A DNA stretch of 64,000 nucleotides from Pollutimonas bauzanensis (GTDB lineage Bacteria; Pseudomonadota; Gammaproteobacteria; Burkholderiales; Burkholderiaceae_B): assembly GCF_900129885.1 (NCBI RefSeq), contig NZ_FQXE01000014.1, positions 81,943 through 145,942 on the forward strand, read 5' to 3'. The notes beneath the pieces were generated by a model. That model saw only the letters and a list, made by a program, of their open reading frames with translations. It did not search any database and was not told the DNA's origin. Below, piece by piece: positions 55,672-64,000 of this stretch (its first letter is position 1; every line of letters begins with the position of its first letter). The translations under genes and the position numbers were made by a program.

Positions 55672-55784
55672 AAAGAACTCCGGTTATGTGTCTTGTGGGC
55701 TTGCGTGGCCAGGGGAATACGCTGCGCTGCGTGGCATCCGCCATATATTTTAGGCCCGTTTCCGCGAGTTATGGAACGAAAAAA

Positions 55785-55814
55785 AACTCCCGCTGCGGAA
55801 TCGCAGCGGGAGTT
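55785..55814 (-). terminator. Rho-independent terminator of acnB
   Basis: A 13-base-pair perfect stem AACTCCCGCTGCG/CGCAGCGGGAGTT with a GAAT loop; on the minus strand it is followed by a run of seven T, 31 bases after the acnB stop. Confidence 0.94.
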
Positions 55815-55844
55815 TTGTTCCATGCAGGCATGGCGCTTATTGGC

Positions 55845-58430
55845 CTATACGCTGACCGAATCGGCGATTTCCTGGAAGTCTTCGATCTGGTCGAAGTTCA
55901 TGTAGCGGTAGATCTGATCGCTGTTCGCGCTGAGCACGCCCACGCCGGCCATGTATTCTTCCTTGGTCGGAATACGGCCCAGGCGCGAGCAGATGGCGGC
56001 CAGTTCGGCCGAACCCAGGAAGACATTGGAGTTCTTGCCCAGGCGATTCGGGAAATTGCGCGTGCTGGTCGACATGACGGTGGCGCCTTCGCGCACCTGC
56101 GCCTGGTTGCCCATGCACAGCGAGCAGCCGGGCATTTCCATGCGCGCGCCGGCGCTGCCCAGGACACCGTAATGGCCTTCTTCGGTAAGCTGTTTCTGGT
56201 CCATCTTGGTGGGAGGGGCGACCCACAGCTTGACCGGAATGTCGCGCTTGCCTTCCAGCAGCTTGGAAGCCGCGCGGAAGTGGCCGATATTGGTCATGCA
56301 GCTGCCGATGAACACTTCGTCTATCGCCGTCCCGGAGACTTCCGACAGGGTTTTCACGTCGTCGGGATCATTGGGGCAGGCGACAATGGGCTCGTGCACA
56401 TCGGCCAGGTCGATTTCGATGACCGCGGCGTATTCGGCATCGGCATCGGGCTCCAGCAATTGCGGGTTGGCCAGCCAGGCCTGCATGGCCTTGATGCGGC
56501 GGCCCAGGGTGCGCTCGTCTTCGTAGCCGTTGGCTATCATCCATTTCAGCAGCGTGATGTTGCTGTTGATGTATTCGATGATGGGCTCTTTGCTGAGGTG
56601 CACGGTGCAGCCGGCGGCCGAGCGCTCGGCCGAAGCGTCGGACAGTTCGAACGCCTGTTCGACTTTCAGGTCGGGCAGGCCTTCGATCTCCAGGATGCGT
56701 CCCGAGAAAATATTCTTCTTGCCTTGCGTTTCAATAGTCAGCAGGCCCTGCTTGATGGCGTACAGCGGAATGGCGCTGACCAGATCGCGCAGGGTCACGC
56801 CGGGCTGCAGCTTGCCCTTGAAGCGCACCAGCACCGATTCCGGCATGTCCAGCGGCATGACGCCGGTGGCCGCGGCGAACGCCACCAGGCCCGAGCCGGC
56901 GGGAAAACTGATGCCTATCGGGAAACGGGTGTGCGAATCGCCGCCCGTGCCGACGGTGTCGGGCAGGAGCATGCGGTTCAGCCACGAGTGGATGATGCCG
57001 TCGCCGGGGCGCAGCGAAATGCCGCCGCGCGTGCTGATGAAGGCGGGCAATTCGTGATGGGTCTTGACGTCGACCGGCTTGGGATAGGCGGCGGTATGGC
57101 AGAACGATTGCATAACCAGGTCCGCCGAGAAGCCCAGGCAGGCCAGGTCTTTCAATTCGTCGCGCGTCATGGGGCCGGTGGTGTCCTGGCTGCCGACCGA
57201 AGTCATCCTGGGTTCGCAGTAGGTGCCGGGGCGCATGCCGCGTCCTTCGGGAAGGCCGCAAGCGCGGCCGACCATTTTTTGCGCCAGGGTGTAGCCCTTG
57301 CCGGTGTCGGCGGGGACCTGCGGCAGGCGGAACAGGGTCGAAACGGGCAGCCCCAGGGCCTCGCGGGCCTTGGCGGTCAAGCCGCGGCCGATGATCAGGG
57401 GAATGCGTCCGCCGGCGCGGGCCTCGTCGAACAGCACCTCGGACTTGACCTTGAATTCGGCGACGACCTGGCCGTCCTTCAAGGCCAGGCCTTCGTAGGG
57501 GCGCAGCTCGATGACGTCGCCCATATTCATCTTGGAGACATCGAGCTCGATGGGCAGGGCGCCGGCGTCTTCCATGGTGTTGTAGAAGATGGGCGCGATC
57601 TTGCCGCCCAGGCATACGCCGCCGAAGCGCTTGTTGGGGACAAAGGGAATGTCCTGGCCGGTATGCCAGAGCACCGAGTTGGTCGCCGATTTGCGCGACG
57701 AGCCCGTGCCGACCACGTCGCCCACATAGGCGATCAGGTGGCCTTTCTGCTTGAGGCTTTCAATGAATTTGATGGGGCCGATCTTGCCGGCTTCCTCGGG
57801 CTCGATGCCCGGGCGCGGGTTCTTGAGCATGGCCAGGGCATGCAGGGGAATGTCGGGGCGGCTCCAGGCGTCGGGAGCGGGCGACAAATCGTCGGTGTTG
57901 GTTTCGCCGCTGACCTTGAAAACCGTGATGGTCAGGCTTTCCGGCACTTCGGGGCGGCTGGTGAACCATTCCGCGTCGGCCCAGCTTTGCAGGATGGCGC
58001 GGGCGTATTTGTTGCCCTTGTCGGCTTTCTCTTTGACGTCGTGGAAAGCGTCGAACACGAGCAGGGTTTTCTTCAATCCTTCCGCGGCGATGGCGCCAAG
58101 CTCCTCGTTGTCCAGCAGGTCGACCAGCGGGCTGATGTTGTAGCCGCCCAGCATGGTGCCCAGCAGTTCGGTGGCATGCTCGCGATCGATGAGGGGACAG
58201 GTTTCCTTGCCCAGGGCGACGGCGGCCAGGTAGGACGCCTTGACTTTGGCGGCATCATCGACGCCGGCGGGGACACGGTGCGTGATGAGGTCGACCAGGA
58301 ACGCTTCTTCGCCGGCAGGCGGATTCTTGAGCAGTTCGATCAGGTCGGCGGTCTGCTGCGGGGAAAGGGGAAGAGGAGGGATGCCTGACGCGGCGCGTTC
58401 GGCAACATGTTGGCGATATGAATCCAGCAT
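55845..58430 (-). CDS. acnB: Aconitate hydratase B (bifunctional 2-methylisocitrate dehydratase)
   Basis: An 861-residue enzyme of the AcnB branch with the swivel domain ahead of the catalytic core, unlike AcnA. Markers: N-terminal [38 protein letters not shown] in the swivel, [19 protein letters not shown], and the cluster Cys in [13 protein letters not shown] and [11 protein letters not shown]. It is the main TCA aconitase, and in E. coli also a dehydratase of the methylcitrate cycle. The start at MLDSYRQ is set by homology; the frame opens 57 codons further into the leader. A structured leader with two hairpins and an AT-rich palindrome lies upstream. Confidence 0.95.
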   Translation of the reverse strand: MLDSYRQHVAERAASGIPPLPLSPQQTADLIELLKNPPAGEEAFLVDLITHRVPAGVDDAAKVKASYLAAVALGKETCPLIDREHATELLGTMLGGYNISPLVDLLDNEELGAIAAEGLKKTLLVFDAFHDVKEKADKGNKYARAILQSWADAEWFTSRPEVPESLTITVFKVSGETNTDDLSPAPDAWSRPDIPLHALAMLKNPRPGIEPEEAGKIGPIKFIESLKQKGHLIAYVGDVVGTGSSRKSATNSVLWHTGQDIPFVPNKRFGGVCLGGKIAPIFYNTMEDAGALPIELDVSKMNMGDVIELRPYEGLALKDGQVVAEFKVKSEVLFDEARAGGRIPLIIGRGLTAKAREALGLPVSTLFRLPQVPADTGKGYTLAQKMVGRACGLPEGRGMRPGTYCEPRMTSVGSQDTTGPMTRDELKDLACLGFSADLVMQSFCHTAAYPKPVDVKTHHELPAFISTRGGISLRPGDGIIHSWLNRMLLPDTVGTGGDSHTRFPIGISFPAGSGLVAFAAATGVMPLDMPESVLVRFKGKLQPGVTLRDLVSAIPLYAIKQGLLTIETQGKKNIFSGRILEIEGLPDLKVEQAFELSDASAERSAAGCTVHLSKEPIIEYINSNITLLKWMIANGYEDERTLGRRIKAMQAWLANPQLLEPDADAEYAAVIEIDLADVHEPIVACPNDPDDVKTLSEVSGTAIDEVFIGSCMTNIGHFRAASKLLEGKRDIPVKLWVAPPTKMDQKQLTEEGHYGVLGSAGARMEMPGCSLCMGNQAQVREGATVMSTSTRNFPNRLGKNSNVFLGSAELAAICSRLGRIPTKEEYMAGVGVLSANSDQIYRYMNFDQIEDFQEIADSVSV

Positions 58431-58513
58431 TATGCATGCCCTTTTGTTCGAGGATGAATGGAGAATTGCTTTACGTGAAGAACTCCGGCCTGTCGGCCGG
58501 CGCTTCTCCGCCA

Positions 58514-58578
58514 CAATGCGGGGCGCCTTCGGCGCCGCATTGGTCTTGCCTCGCTTGACCTCGCCCTGAAGGGCGAGG
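58514..58578 (-). other. Two tandem hairpins in the acnB leader
   Basis: Hairpin one (58514-58542) pairs CAATGC and GGCGCC with GGCGCC and GCATTG around TTC; hairpin two (58559-58578) is a perfect eight-pair stem CCTCGCCC/GGGCGAGG with a TGAA loop. Neither has a T-tail in the direction of acnB, so they are not obvious terminators and could shape the leader RNA. Confidence 0.45.
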
Positions 58579-58629
58579 CTTGCGCTTAGGCTCGTGGTCA
58601 ATTGTAGAAGGAAGCTGGACGGGAAGCAA

Positions 58630-58654
58630 ATGTCTTATATCTTATATAAGACAT
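58630..58654. promoter_or_regulatory. Long AT-rich palindrome upstream of acnB
   Basis: A perfect 10-base inverted repeat ATGTCTTATA-(5)-TATAAGACAT; a second, shorter perfect palindrome TCTTATATAAGA lies within it. It sits about 200 bases before the acnB start codon in the only AT-rich patch of the intergenic region, as expected for a promoter-overlapping operator. The binding regulator is not identified. Confidence 0.55.
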
Positions 58655-58706
58655 AAGATGCGTGGCTGTTGTGTTTAAACCGCTACCCCCCGGGGGCGTG
58701 GCGGAT

Positions 58707-58982
58707 TCAGGCCAGCAGGCCGGCGTATTCCGGGTGCCGGCGCATATAGGCCGCGGCATAGGAGCATAGAGGGCGCACCGCCCAGCCGTTTTCGCGGGCC
58801 GTGGCCAGGGCGCATCGGGTGAGGTCGGCGGCAATGCCGCGCCCGCCGAGGGCTTCAGGAACGCCGGTGTGCATGATGGTCATGACCCCGTTCTGCAATT
58901 CATAGTCCAGGACGCTGAGGATGCCGTCTTCCGTCCATTCGAAGCGTTGCTTGCCGGGGTTGTGTTCGATGCTGCGGCTCAT
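58707..58982 (-). CDS. Small GNAT-like N-acetyltransferase (YjdJ/COG2388 type)
   Basis: A 91-residue minimal GNAT domain. It shows YELQNGVMTIMHTGVPEALGGRGIAADLTRCALATARENGWAVRPLCSYAAAYMRRHPEY; the GGRGIA segment is the acetyl-CoA pyrophosphate loop and SYAAAYMRRHPEY is the family C-terminal signature. Such proteins are widespread with unknown acceptors. It lies between acnB and a small membrane-protein gene, all leftward. Confidence 0.85.
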   Translation of the reverse strand: MSRSIEHNPGKQRFEWTEDGILSVLDYELQNGVMTIMHTGVPEALGGRGIAADLTRCALATARENGWAVRPLCSYAAAYMRRHPEYAGLLA

Positions 58983-59006
58983 TCGGGCTCCTGTCTTGAA
59001 AGGGAA

Positions 59007-59405
59007 TCAGGGATTCATTGTAAGCAGGATCAGTCCCCAGAGCAGCAGCATGGCGATGAGGCCCACGAAGCAGCCGCCCCAGAAGCCGATCAGCGGCCAC
59101 TTTATGCGGGTCGAGACTTCGGTCGGCTGTATGTGGGCGAGCAGCAGATTGGCCTGGCCGGCAATCCAGAACTTGCTTTTGGGAAAGCAAAGCCGCAGGA
59201 AGTAGTCGAGCAGGATGGTGGCGCGTATCGAAAGCGGGTAGCGTTCCCAGGGATGTTGCTTGAGATAGGGATGGCGCAGCACTTCGTTGGTTTTCCGGAG
59301 CCTGAAAAGCAGCAGCACGAGTCCCGAGACCAGGGATGTGAGGGCGCAGGCGACCAGCAGTGTGAAGGAAAACGGCAGGGCGTAAAGGACGAAGGTATCA
59401 AACAT
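59007..59405 (-). CDS. Small inner-membrane protein of unknown function
   Basis: A 132-residue protein with two hydrophobic segments, about residues 5-35 (VLYALPFSFTLLVACALTS) and 104-128 (WPLIGFWGGCFVGLIAMLLLWG), separated by a basic cytoplasmic loop of about 65 residues. No family is recognised. It is 24 bases upstream of the GNAT gene on the same strand and probably co-transcribed with it. Confidence 0.65.
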   Translation of the reverse strand: MFDTFVLYALPFSFTLLVACALTSLVSGLVLLLFRLRKTNEVLRHPYLKQHPWERYPLSIRATILLDYFLRLCFPKSKFWIAGQANLLLAHIQPTEVSTRIKWPLIGFWGGCFVGLIAMLLLWGLILLTMNP

Positions 59406-59557
59406 GGCTATGGCGTGTATGCGTCTGCAAAATGTATGAAGAGGCGCTTGTTTACAGGGAGGAAGCGCTTATCCGTATATGGCTGAGCGCTGGTCCGGAT
59501 TTCGGGGCGCCGCGGCGGCGGGGCGTGAAGAAGCAAACGGCCGGGCGGCGCCGCTTC

Positions 59558-60748
59558 CTAGAAGGCGTCGCCGGGCACGCGCACCCATCCTTCCATCAGG
59601 ACGCGCGCGCTGCGGCTCATGATGGCCTTGACTATCGACCATTCGCCGCCTTCCTGGCTGGCTTGCGCCCCGACCTTCAAGGTGCCCGAGGGATGCCCGA
59701 AGCATACCGCGTGGCGATCGCCGCCGCCCGCGGCGAGGTTGACCAGTGTGCCGGGAATCGCGGCCGCCGCGCCAATGGCGACAGCCGCCGTGCCCATCAT
59801 GGCGTGATGCAGCTTGCCCATGGACAGGGCGCGCACCAGCAGGTCGATGTCGCCGGCGGCGACGCGCTTGCCGCTGGAAGAGACATAGTCGGCCGGCTTG
59901 GCGACGAACGCGACTTTCGGCGTATGCTGGCGCTGGGCCGCTTCGTCCAGATGCTGGATCAGGCCCATGCGCAGCGCGCCGTGCGCGCGTATGGTCTCGA
60001 ACATCGCCAGGGCCTTGGCGTCGCCGTTGATTGCGTCCTGCAACTCGGTGCCGGTGTAGCCGATGTCTGTGGCGTTGACGAAGATCGTCGGGATGCCGGC
60101 ATTGATCATGGTCGCCCGCAGCGTGCCCACGCCCGGCACCTCGAGGTCGTCGGCCACATTGCCGGTCGGGAACATCGAACCGCCCGCGCCTTCTTCCTCG
60201 GCCGCCGGGTCCATGAATTCCAGCCGCAGTTCCGCGGCGGGGAAGGTCACCCCATCGAGCTCGAAATCGCCGGTTTCCTGCACGGCGCCATTGGTGATGG
60301 GCACATGCGCGATGATGGTCTTGCCGATGTTGGCCTGCCAGATGCGCACGATCGCCGTGCCGTCCTGCGGTATGCGGCTCGCGTCGACCAGGCCGCCGCT
60401 GATGGCGAAGGGGCCGACGGCGGCCGAAAGATTCCCGCAGTTGCCGCTCCAGTCGATGAATGCCTTATCGATGGAAACCTGGCCAAACAGATAGTCGACG
60501 TCGTGGTCCGGCTTGCCGCTCTTGGACAATATGACCGTCTTGCTGGTGCTGGAGGTCGCGCCGCCCATGCCGTCGGTCTGCTTGCCGTAGGGGTCCGGGC
60601 TGCCGATCACGCGCATCAGGAAGGCGTCGCGGGCCGCGCCCGGCGTCCGGACGGCCGCGGGCAGATCCTGCAGCCGGAAGAACACGCCTTTGCTGGTGCC
60701 GCCGCGGATGTAGGCCGCCGCAACCTTGATCTGGGGTACATGAGTCAT
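59558..60748 (-). CDS. prpF: 2-methylaconitate cis-trans isomerase PrpF
   Basis: A 396-residue diaminopimelate-epimerase-fold protein. The N-terminus VAAAYIRGGTSKGVFFRLQDLP and GMGGATSSTSKTVILSKSG, plus DYLFGQVSIDKAFIDWSGNCGNLSAAVGPFAI with the conserved Cys, identify PrpF. It isomerises the 2-methylaconitate made by AcnD so that aconitase can hydrate it. It follows acnD by 20 bases in a prpC-acnD-prpF order, the AcnD-dependent version of the methylcitrate cycle. Confidence 0.95.
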   Translation of the reverse strand: MTHVPQIKVAAAYIRGGTSKGVFFRLQDLPAAVRTPGAARDAFLMRVIGSPDPYGKQTDGMGGATSSTSKTVILSKSGKPDHDVDYLFGQVSIDKAFIDWSGNCGNLSAAVGPFAISGGLVDASRIPQDGTAIVRIWQANIGKTIIAHVPITNGAVQETGDFELDGVTFPAAELRLEFMDPAAEEEGAGGSMFPTGNVADDLEVPGVGTLRATMINAGIPTIFVNATDIGYTGTELQDAINGDAKALAMFETIRAHGALRMGLIQHLDEAAQRQHTPKVAFVAKPADYVSSSGKRVAAGDIDLLVRALSMGKLHHAMMGTAAVAIGAAAAIPGTLVNLAAGGGDRHAVCFGHPSGTLKVGAQASQEGGEWSIVKAIMSRSARVLMEGWVRVPGDAF

Positions 60749-60768
60749 GGAGTTTTCCTTTGTCTGCT

Positions 60769-63363
60769 TTAGCCGGCCGCCGCCGATTCGAGGAAGTCCT
60801 CAGCGAAGCGCTGCAGCACGCCGCCGGCTTCGTAGATCGACACTTCTTCGGCGGTGTCGAGGCGACAGGTCACCGGCGCTTCTACGCGTTCGCCGTTCTT
60901 GCGATGGATCACGAGCGTCAGGGTGGCACGCGGGGTGGGCTCGCCGATGACGTCGAAGGTTTCGGTGCCGTCTATATTCAGTGTCTTGCGGTTCACGCCG
61001 GGCTTGAATTCCAGCGGCAGCACTCCCATGCCGACCAGGTTGGTGCGGTGGATGCGCTCAAAGCCTTCGGCGGCGATGGTTTCCACGCCGGCCAGCCGCA
61101 CGCCCTTGGCGGCCCAGTCGCGCGAGGAGCCCTGGCCATAGTCGGCCCCGGCCACGATGATGAGCGGCTGCTTGCGTTCCATATAGGTTTCGATCGCCTC
61201 CCACATGCGGGTGACTTTGCCTTCGGGCTCGAGGCGGGCCAGCGAACCCTGCTTGACCTGCCCGTTTTCCAGCACCATTTCGTTGAGCAGCTTGGGATTG
61301 GCGAAGGTGGCGCGCTGCGCGGTGAGGTGATCGCCGCGGTGGGTGGCGTAGGAGTTGAAGTCTTCCTCCGGCAAGCCCATCCTGGCCAGGTATTCGCCGG
61401 CGGCGCTGTCCAGCATGATGGCGTTGGACGGCGAAAGGTGGTCGGTGGTGATGTTGTCGCCCAGCACCGCCAGGGGCCGCATGCCCTTGAGCGCGCGCTC
61501 GCCGGCCAGCGCCCCTTCCCAGTAAGGCGGGCGGCGGATATAGGTGCTGGCCGGGCGCCAGTCGTACAGCGGGCTGATTTTCTCGCCCGTGGCGACGCTG
61601 GCGGCGAACATGGGTTCGTAGACCTGGCGGAACTGCTCGGGCTTGACGCTGGCGGCGACGATGGCGTCGATTTCCTCGTCGGAGGGCCAAATGTCTTTGA
61701 GGGTGACTGGCTTGCCGTCCTGGTCTATGCCCAGCACGTCTTTCTCGATATCGAAGCGGATGGTGCCGGCGATGGCGTAGGCGACCACCAGGGGCGGCGA
61801 GGCCAGGAAAGCCTGCTTGGCATAGGGATGGATGCGGCCGTCGAAGTTGCGGTTGCCCGAAAGCACGGCGGTGGCGTACAGGTCGCGGGCTATCACTTCC
61901 TGCTGGATGACGGGGTCCAGCGCGCCGCTCATGCCGTTACAGGTGGTACAGGCAAAGCCGACAATGCCGAAGCCCAGCTGCTCGAGTTCGGGCAGCAGCC
62001 TGGCGTCTTCCAGATACAGCTGTACCGCCTTGGAGCCGGGCGCCAGCGAACTCTTGACCCAGGGCTTGCGGGTCAGCCCGCGCGCGTTGGCGTTGCGCGC
62101 CAGCAGGCCGGCGGCGATCACGTTGCGCGGGTTGCTGGTGTTGGTGCAGCTGGTGATCGCGGCAATGATGACCGCGCCATCGGGCATCAGGCCGGGCTCG
62201 TTTTCGACCTTGCCGGAGATGCCGCGGGCGGCCAGTTCGGAAGTCGGCACGCGGCGGTGCGGATTGGACGGGCCGGCGATGTTGCGCACCACGCTCGACA
62301 GGTCGAAGCGGAGCACGCGTTCGTATTCGGCGTGCTCGAGGGTGTCCGCCCATAGGCCGGCCTGCCTGGCGTAGGTTTCCACCAGCCTGACCTGCGCATC
62401 GTCGCGGCCGGTGAGTTTCAGGTAATCGATGGTCTGCTGGTCGATGTAGAACATCGCCGCAGTCGCGCCGTATTCCGGCGTCATGTTGGAGATGGTGGCG
62501 CGATCGCCCAATGTCAGGTGAGTAGCGCCTTCACCGTAGAATTCCAGGTAGGACGACACCACTTTTTGATTGCGCAGGAATTCGGTCAGCGCCAGCACCA
62601 GATCGGTCGCGGTGATGCCCGGCTGCAGTTTGCCGGCCAGCTCGACGCCGATGATGTCGGGCAGGCGCATCCACGAGGCGCGCCCCAGCATTACGCTCTC
62701 GGCTTCCAGGCCGCCGACGCCGATGGCGAGCACGCCCAGCGCATCGACGTGCGGCGTATGGCTGTCGGTGCCCACCAGGGTATCGGGGAAGGCCACGCCG
62801 TCCAGGGCGTGCACCACGGGCGACATGCGCTCGAGGTTGATCTGGTGCATGATGCCGTTGCCGGGCGGAATCACCTCGACGTTCTTGAACGTCTTCTTGG
62901 TCCAGTTGATGAAGTGGAAGCGATCTTCGTTGCGCCGGTCTTCGATGGCGCGGTTCTTGTCGAACGCCTCGGGGTCGAACCCCGGGCTTTCGACGGCCAG
63001 CGAGTGGTCGACGATCAATTGGGTAGGCACCACCGGATTGACCTGGGCGGGGTCCCCGCCTTTTTCGGCAATGGCGTCGCGCAGGCCGGCGAGGTCGACC
63101 AGCGCGGTCTGTCCCAGGATGTCATGGCAAACCACCCGCGCCGGAAACCAGGGAAAGTCCAGGTCGCGCTTGCGCTCGATATGCTGCTTGAGCGCGGCCG
63201 CGAGCATGGCCGGGTCACAGCGGCGAACCAGGTTTTCGGCCAATACGCGCGAGGTGTATGGCAGTTTGTCATAGGCGCCGGGCTGGATCGCATCGACCGC
63301 CGCGCGCGTATCGAAGTAATCCAGCTGAGTGCCGGGCAGGGGTTTTCGGTATGCAGTGTTCAT
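60769..63363 (-). CDS. acnD: Fe/S-dependent 2-methylisocitrate dehydratase AcnD
   Basis: An 864-residue aconitase-superfamily enzyme that dehydrates 2-methylcitrate to 2-methylaconitate. Overall order is AcnA-like. Cluster Cys residues are in [13 protein letters not shown] and ACTTCNGMSGALDP; the swivel block is [33 protein letters not shown]. Starting at MNTAYRKPLPGTQLDYFD distinguishes it from AcnA, and adjacency to prpC and prpF confirms it. It replaces PrpD in this form of propionate catabolism. Confidence 0.95.
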   Translation of the reverse strand: MNTAYRKPLPGTQLDYFDTRAAVDAIQPGAYDKLPYTSRVLAENLVRRCDPAMLAAALKQHIERKRDLDFPWFPARVVCHDILGQTALVDLAGLRDAIAEKGGDPAQVNPVVPTQLIVDHSLAVESPGFDPEAFDKNRAIEDRRNEDRFHFINWTKKTFKNVEVIPPGNGIMHQINLERMSPVVHALDGVAFPDTLVGTDSHTPHVDALGVLAIGVGGLEAESVMLGRASWMRLPDIIGVELAGKLQPGITATDLVLALTEFLRNQKVVSSYLEFYGEGATHLTLGDRATISNMTPEYGATAAMFYIDQQTIDYLKLTGRDDAQVRLVETYARQAGLWADTLEHAEYERVLRFDLSSVVRNIAGPSNPHRRVPTSELAARGISGKVENEPGLMPDGAVIIAAITSCTNTSNPRNVIAAGLLARNANARGLTRKPWVKSSLAPGSKAVQLYLEDARLLPELEQLGFGIVGFACTTCNGMSGALDPVIQQEVIARDLYATAVLSGNRNFDGRIHPYAKQAFLASPPLVVAYAIAGTIRFDIEKDVLGIDQDGKPVTLKDIWPSDEEIDAIVAASVKPEQFRQVYEPMFAASVATGEKISPLYDWRPASTYIRRPPYWEGALAGERALKGMRPLAVLGDNITTDHLSPSNAIMLDSAAGEYLARMGLPEEDFNSYATHRGDHLTAQRATFANPKLLNEMVLENGQVKQGSLARLEPEGKVTRMWEAIETYMERKQPLIIVAGADYGQGSSRDWAAKGVRLAGVETIAAEGFERIHRTNLVGMGVLPLEFKPGVNRKTLNIDGTETFDVIGEPTPRATLTLVIHRKNGERVEAPVTCRLDTAEEVSIYEAGGVLQRFAEDFLESAAAG

Positions 63364-63398
63364 GGGGTCCGGAGGCAGAAAAATAATGGTCGGGAGGC

Positions 63399-64000
63399 TT
63401 ACTTGCGCTTGTCCAGCGGCACGAACTTGCGGTCCTCGGGCCCGATATAGTTGGCCGTGGGCCGGATGATCTTGTTGTCGGCGCGCTGCTCCAGGATGTG
63501 CGCGGCCCAGCCCGCGGTGCGCGCAATCACGAACAGCGGCGTGAACATCGCCGTGGGCACCCCCATCATATGGTAGGACACCGCCGAAAACCAGTCCAGA
63601 TTGGGAAACATCTTCTTGGCGTCCCACATGGCCGACTCCAGCCGCTCGGCAATGTCGAACATCTTGGTGTTGCCCTGCTTCTTGGACAGCTTGCGCGCGA
63701 CTTCCTTGATCACCTGGTTGCGCGGGTCCGACACGGTATAGACCGGGTGGCCAAAGCCGATGACCACCTCCTTGGCCTCGACCCGGCGCCGGATGTCGGC
63801 CTCGGCCTCGGCCGGCGTGTCGTAGCGCTTTTGCACCTCGAAGGCCACCTCGTTGGCCCCGCCATGCTTGGGCCCGCGCAGCGCGCCTATGCCCCCCGCG
63901 ATGGCCGAGTACATGTCCGAGCCCGTGCCGGCAATCACCCGGCAGGTAAAGGTCGAGGCGTTGAATTCGTGCTCGGCATACAGGTTCAGCGACGTGTGCA
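63399..64000 (-). CDS. prpC: 2-methylcitrate synthase, C-terminal part (cut by window edge)
   Basis: The last 200 residues of a citrate-synthase-family protein; the 5' part lies beyond the window. The frame reads [21 protein letters not shown] at the edge (HE loop near the active site), then [18 protein letters not shown] and [21 protein letters not shown], with the catalytic Asp and Arg region [19 protein letters not shown]. The VSDPR and YHMMGVP patterns are typical of PrpC rather than GltA. It condenses propionyl-CoA with oxaloacetate and precedes acnD-prpF. Confidence 0.94.
   Translation of the reverse strand, partial: HTSLNLYAEHEFNASTFTCRVIAGTGSDMYSAIAGGIGALRGPKHGGANEVAFEVQKRYDTPAEAEADIRRRVEAKEVVIGFGHPVYTVSDPRNQVIKEVARKLSKKQGNTKMFDIAERLESAMWDAKKMFPNLDWFSAVSYHMMGVPTAMFTPLFVIARTAGWAAHILEQRADNKIIRPTANYIGPEDRKFVPLDKRK

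Noticed and set aside
55686..58388. A 900-residue rightward frame over acnB
   Set aside because: Shadow of acnB, same reasoning; the acnB frame has all cluster and substrate motifs.

Overview
The window looks like a chromosomal segment of a high-GC betaproteobacterium in the order Burkholderiales, most likely family Alcaligenaceae (Bordetella/Achromobacter/Pusillimonas type). This rests on gene content: elongation factor P with Arg32 beside its rhamnosyltransferase EarP, a DUF2863 gene, an acnD-prpF-prpC methylcitrate cluster beside acnA and acnB, and an Entner-Doudoroff operon controlled by HexR. No rRNA, CRISPR array, intact insertion sequence or integrase was seen. One tRNA gene (Arg, anticodon ACG) is present. 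No stretch longer than about 300 bases lacks a gene.

Layout. About 1-2.3 kb: FMN L-lactate dehydrogenase and a phosphoribosyltransferase-HAD fusion. About 2.4-6.3 kb: tRNA-Arg followed by a patchwork of foreign or decayed DNA (truncated HigA-type antitoxin, small lipoprotein, tRNA 3'-end remnant, exported nuclease, phage-like membrane protein, a truncated ORF and a lower-GC AAA+ ATPase). About 6.3-14 kb: an exported coiled-coil protein with a (Gly/Ser-Ala-Ser)n tract, alkyladenine glycosylase, cold-shock protein, adenine deaminase, and a GntR/FCD regulator divergent from an SDR-BKACE-SDR catabolic operon. About 14-25.3 kb: the sugar-acid block. The operon zwf-pgl-glk-hexR is divergent from a PtxS-like LacI repressor. 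Next come an exact PtxS operator and an operon encoding a polar-amino-acid-type ABC transporter, KguE-like isomerase, 2-ketogluconate kinase and 2-ketogluconate reductase.

About 25.3-29.5 kb: Spy-like chaperone, a BaeSR-like two-component system, and a short LTxxQ protein coupled to a response regulator that has lost its phosphoacceptor residues. About 29.5-34.9 kb: an arsenic-resistance island (arsH, two unrelated arsenate reductases, ACR3 pump, ArsI-like lyase, two ArsR repressors and an EamA transporter), bounded by a 58-bp direct repeat of the 3' end of that response regulator. About 34.9-37.4 kb: edd-eda with a consensus HexR site. About 37.6-42.8 kb: DUF423, two acyl-CoA dehydrogenases, CorA and a thermonuclease. 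About 42.8-49.3 kb: a four-gene peptide/nickel-class ABC transporter operon. About 49.3-52.8 kb: DUF1178, efp, earP and DUF2863. About 52.9 kb to the right edge: acnA, acnB, a GNAT protein, a membrane protein, prpF, acnD and the 3' part of prpC.

How the genes work together. Glucose-6-phosphate (from Glk) passes through Zwf, Pgl, Edd and Eda to pyruvate and glyceraldehyde-3-phosphate. HexR, sensing 2-keto-3-deoxy-6-phosphogluconate in its family, would control both zwf and edd. 2-Ketogluconate taken from outside would be phosphorylated by KguK and reduced by KguD to 6-phosphogluconate, entering the same pathway at Edd. Propionyl-CoA would be handled by PrpC-AcnD-PrpF and an aconitase. The most unusual points are the ABC transporter where Pseudomonas has the KguT permease, the phosphorylation-dead response regulator, and the repeat-bounded arsenic island attached to its 3' end.
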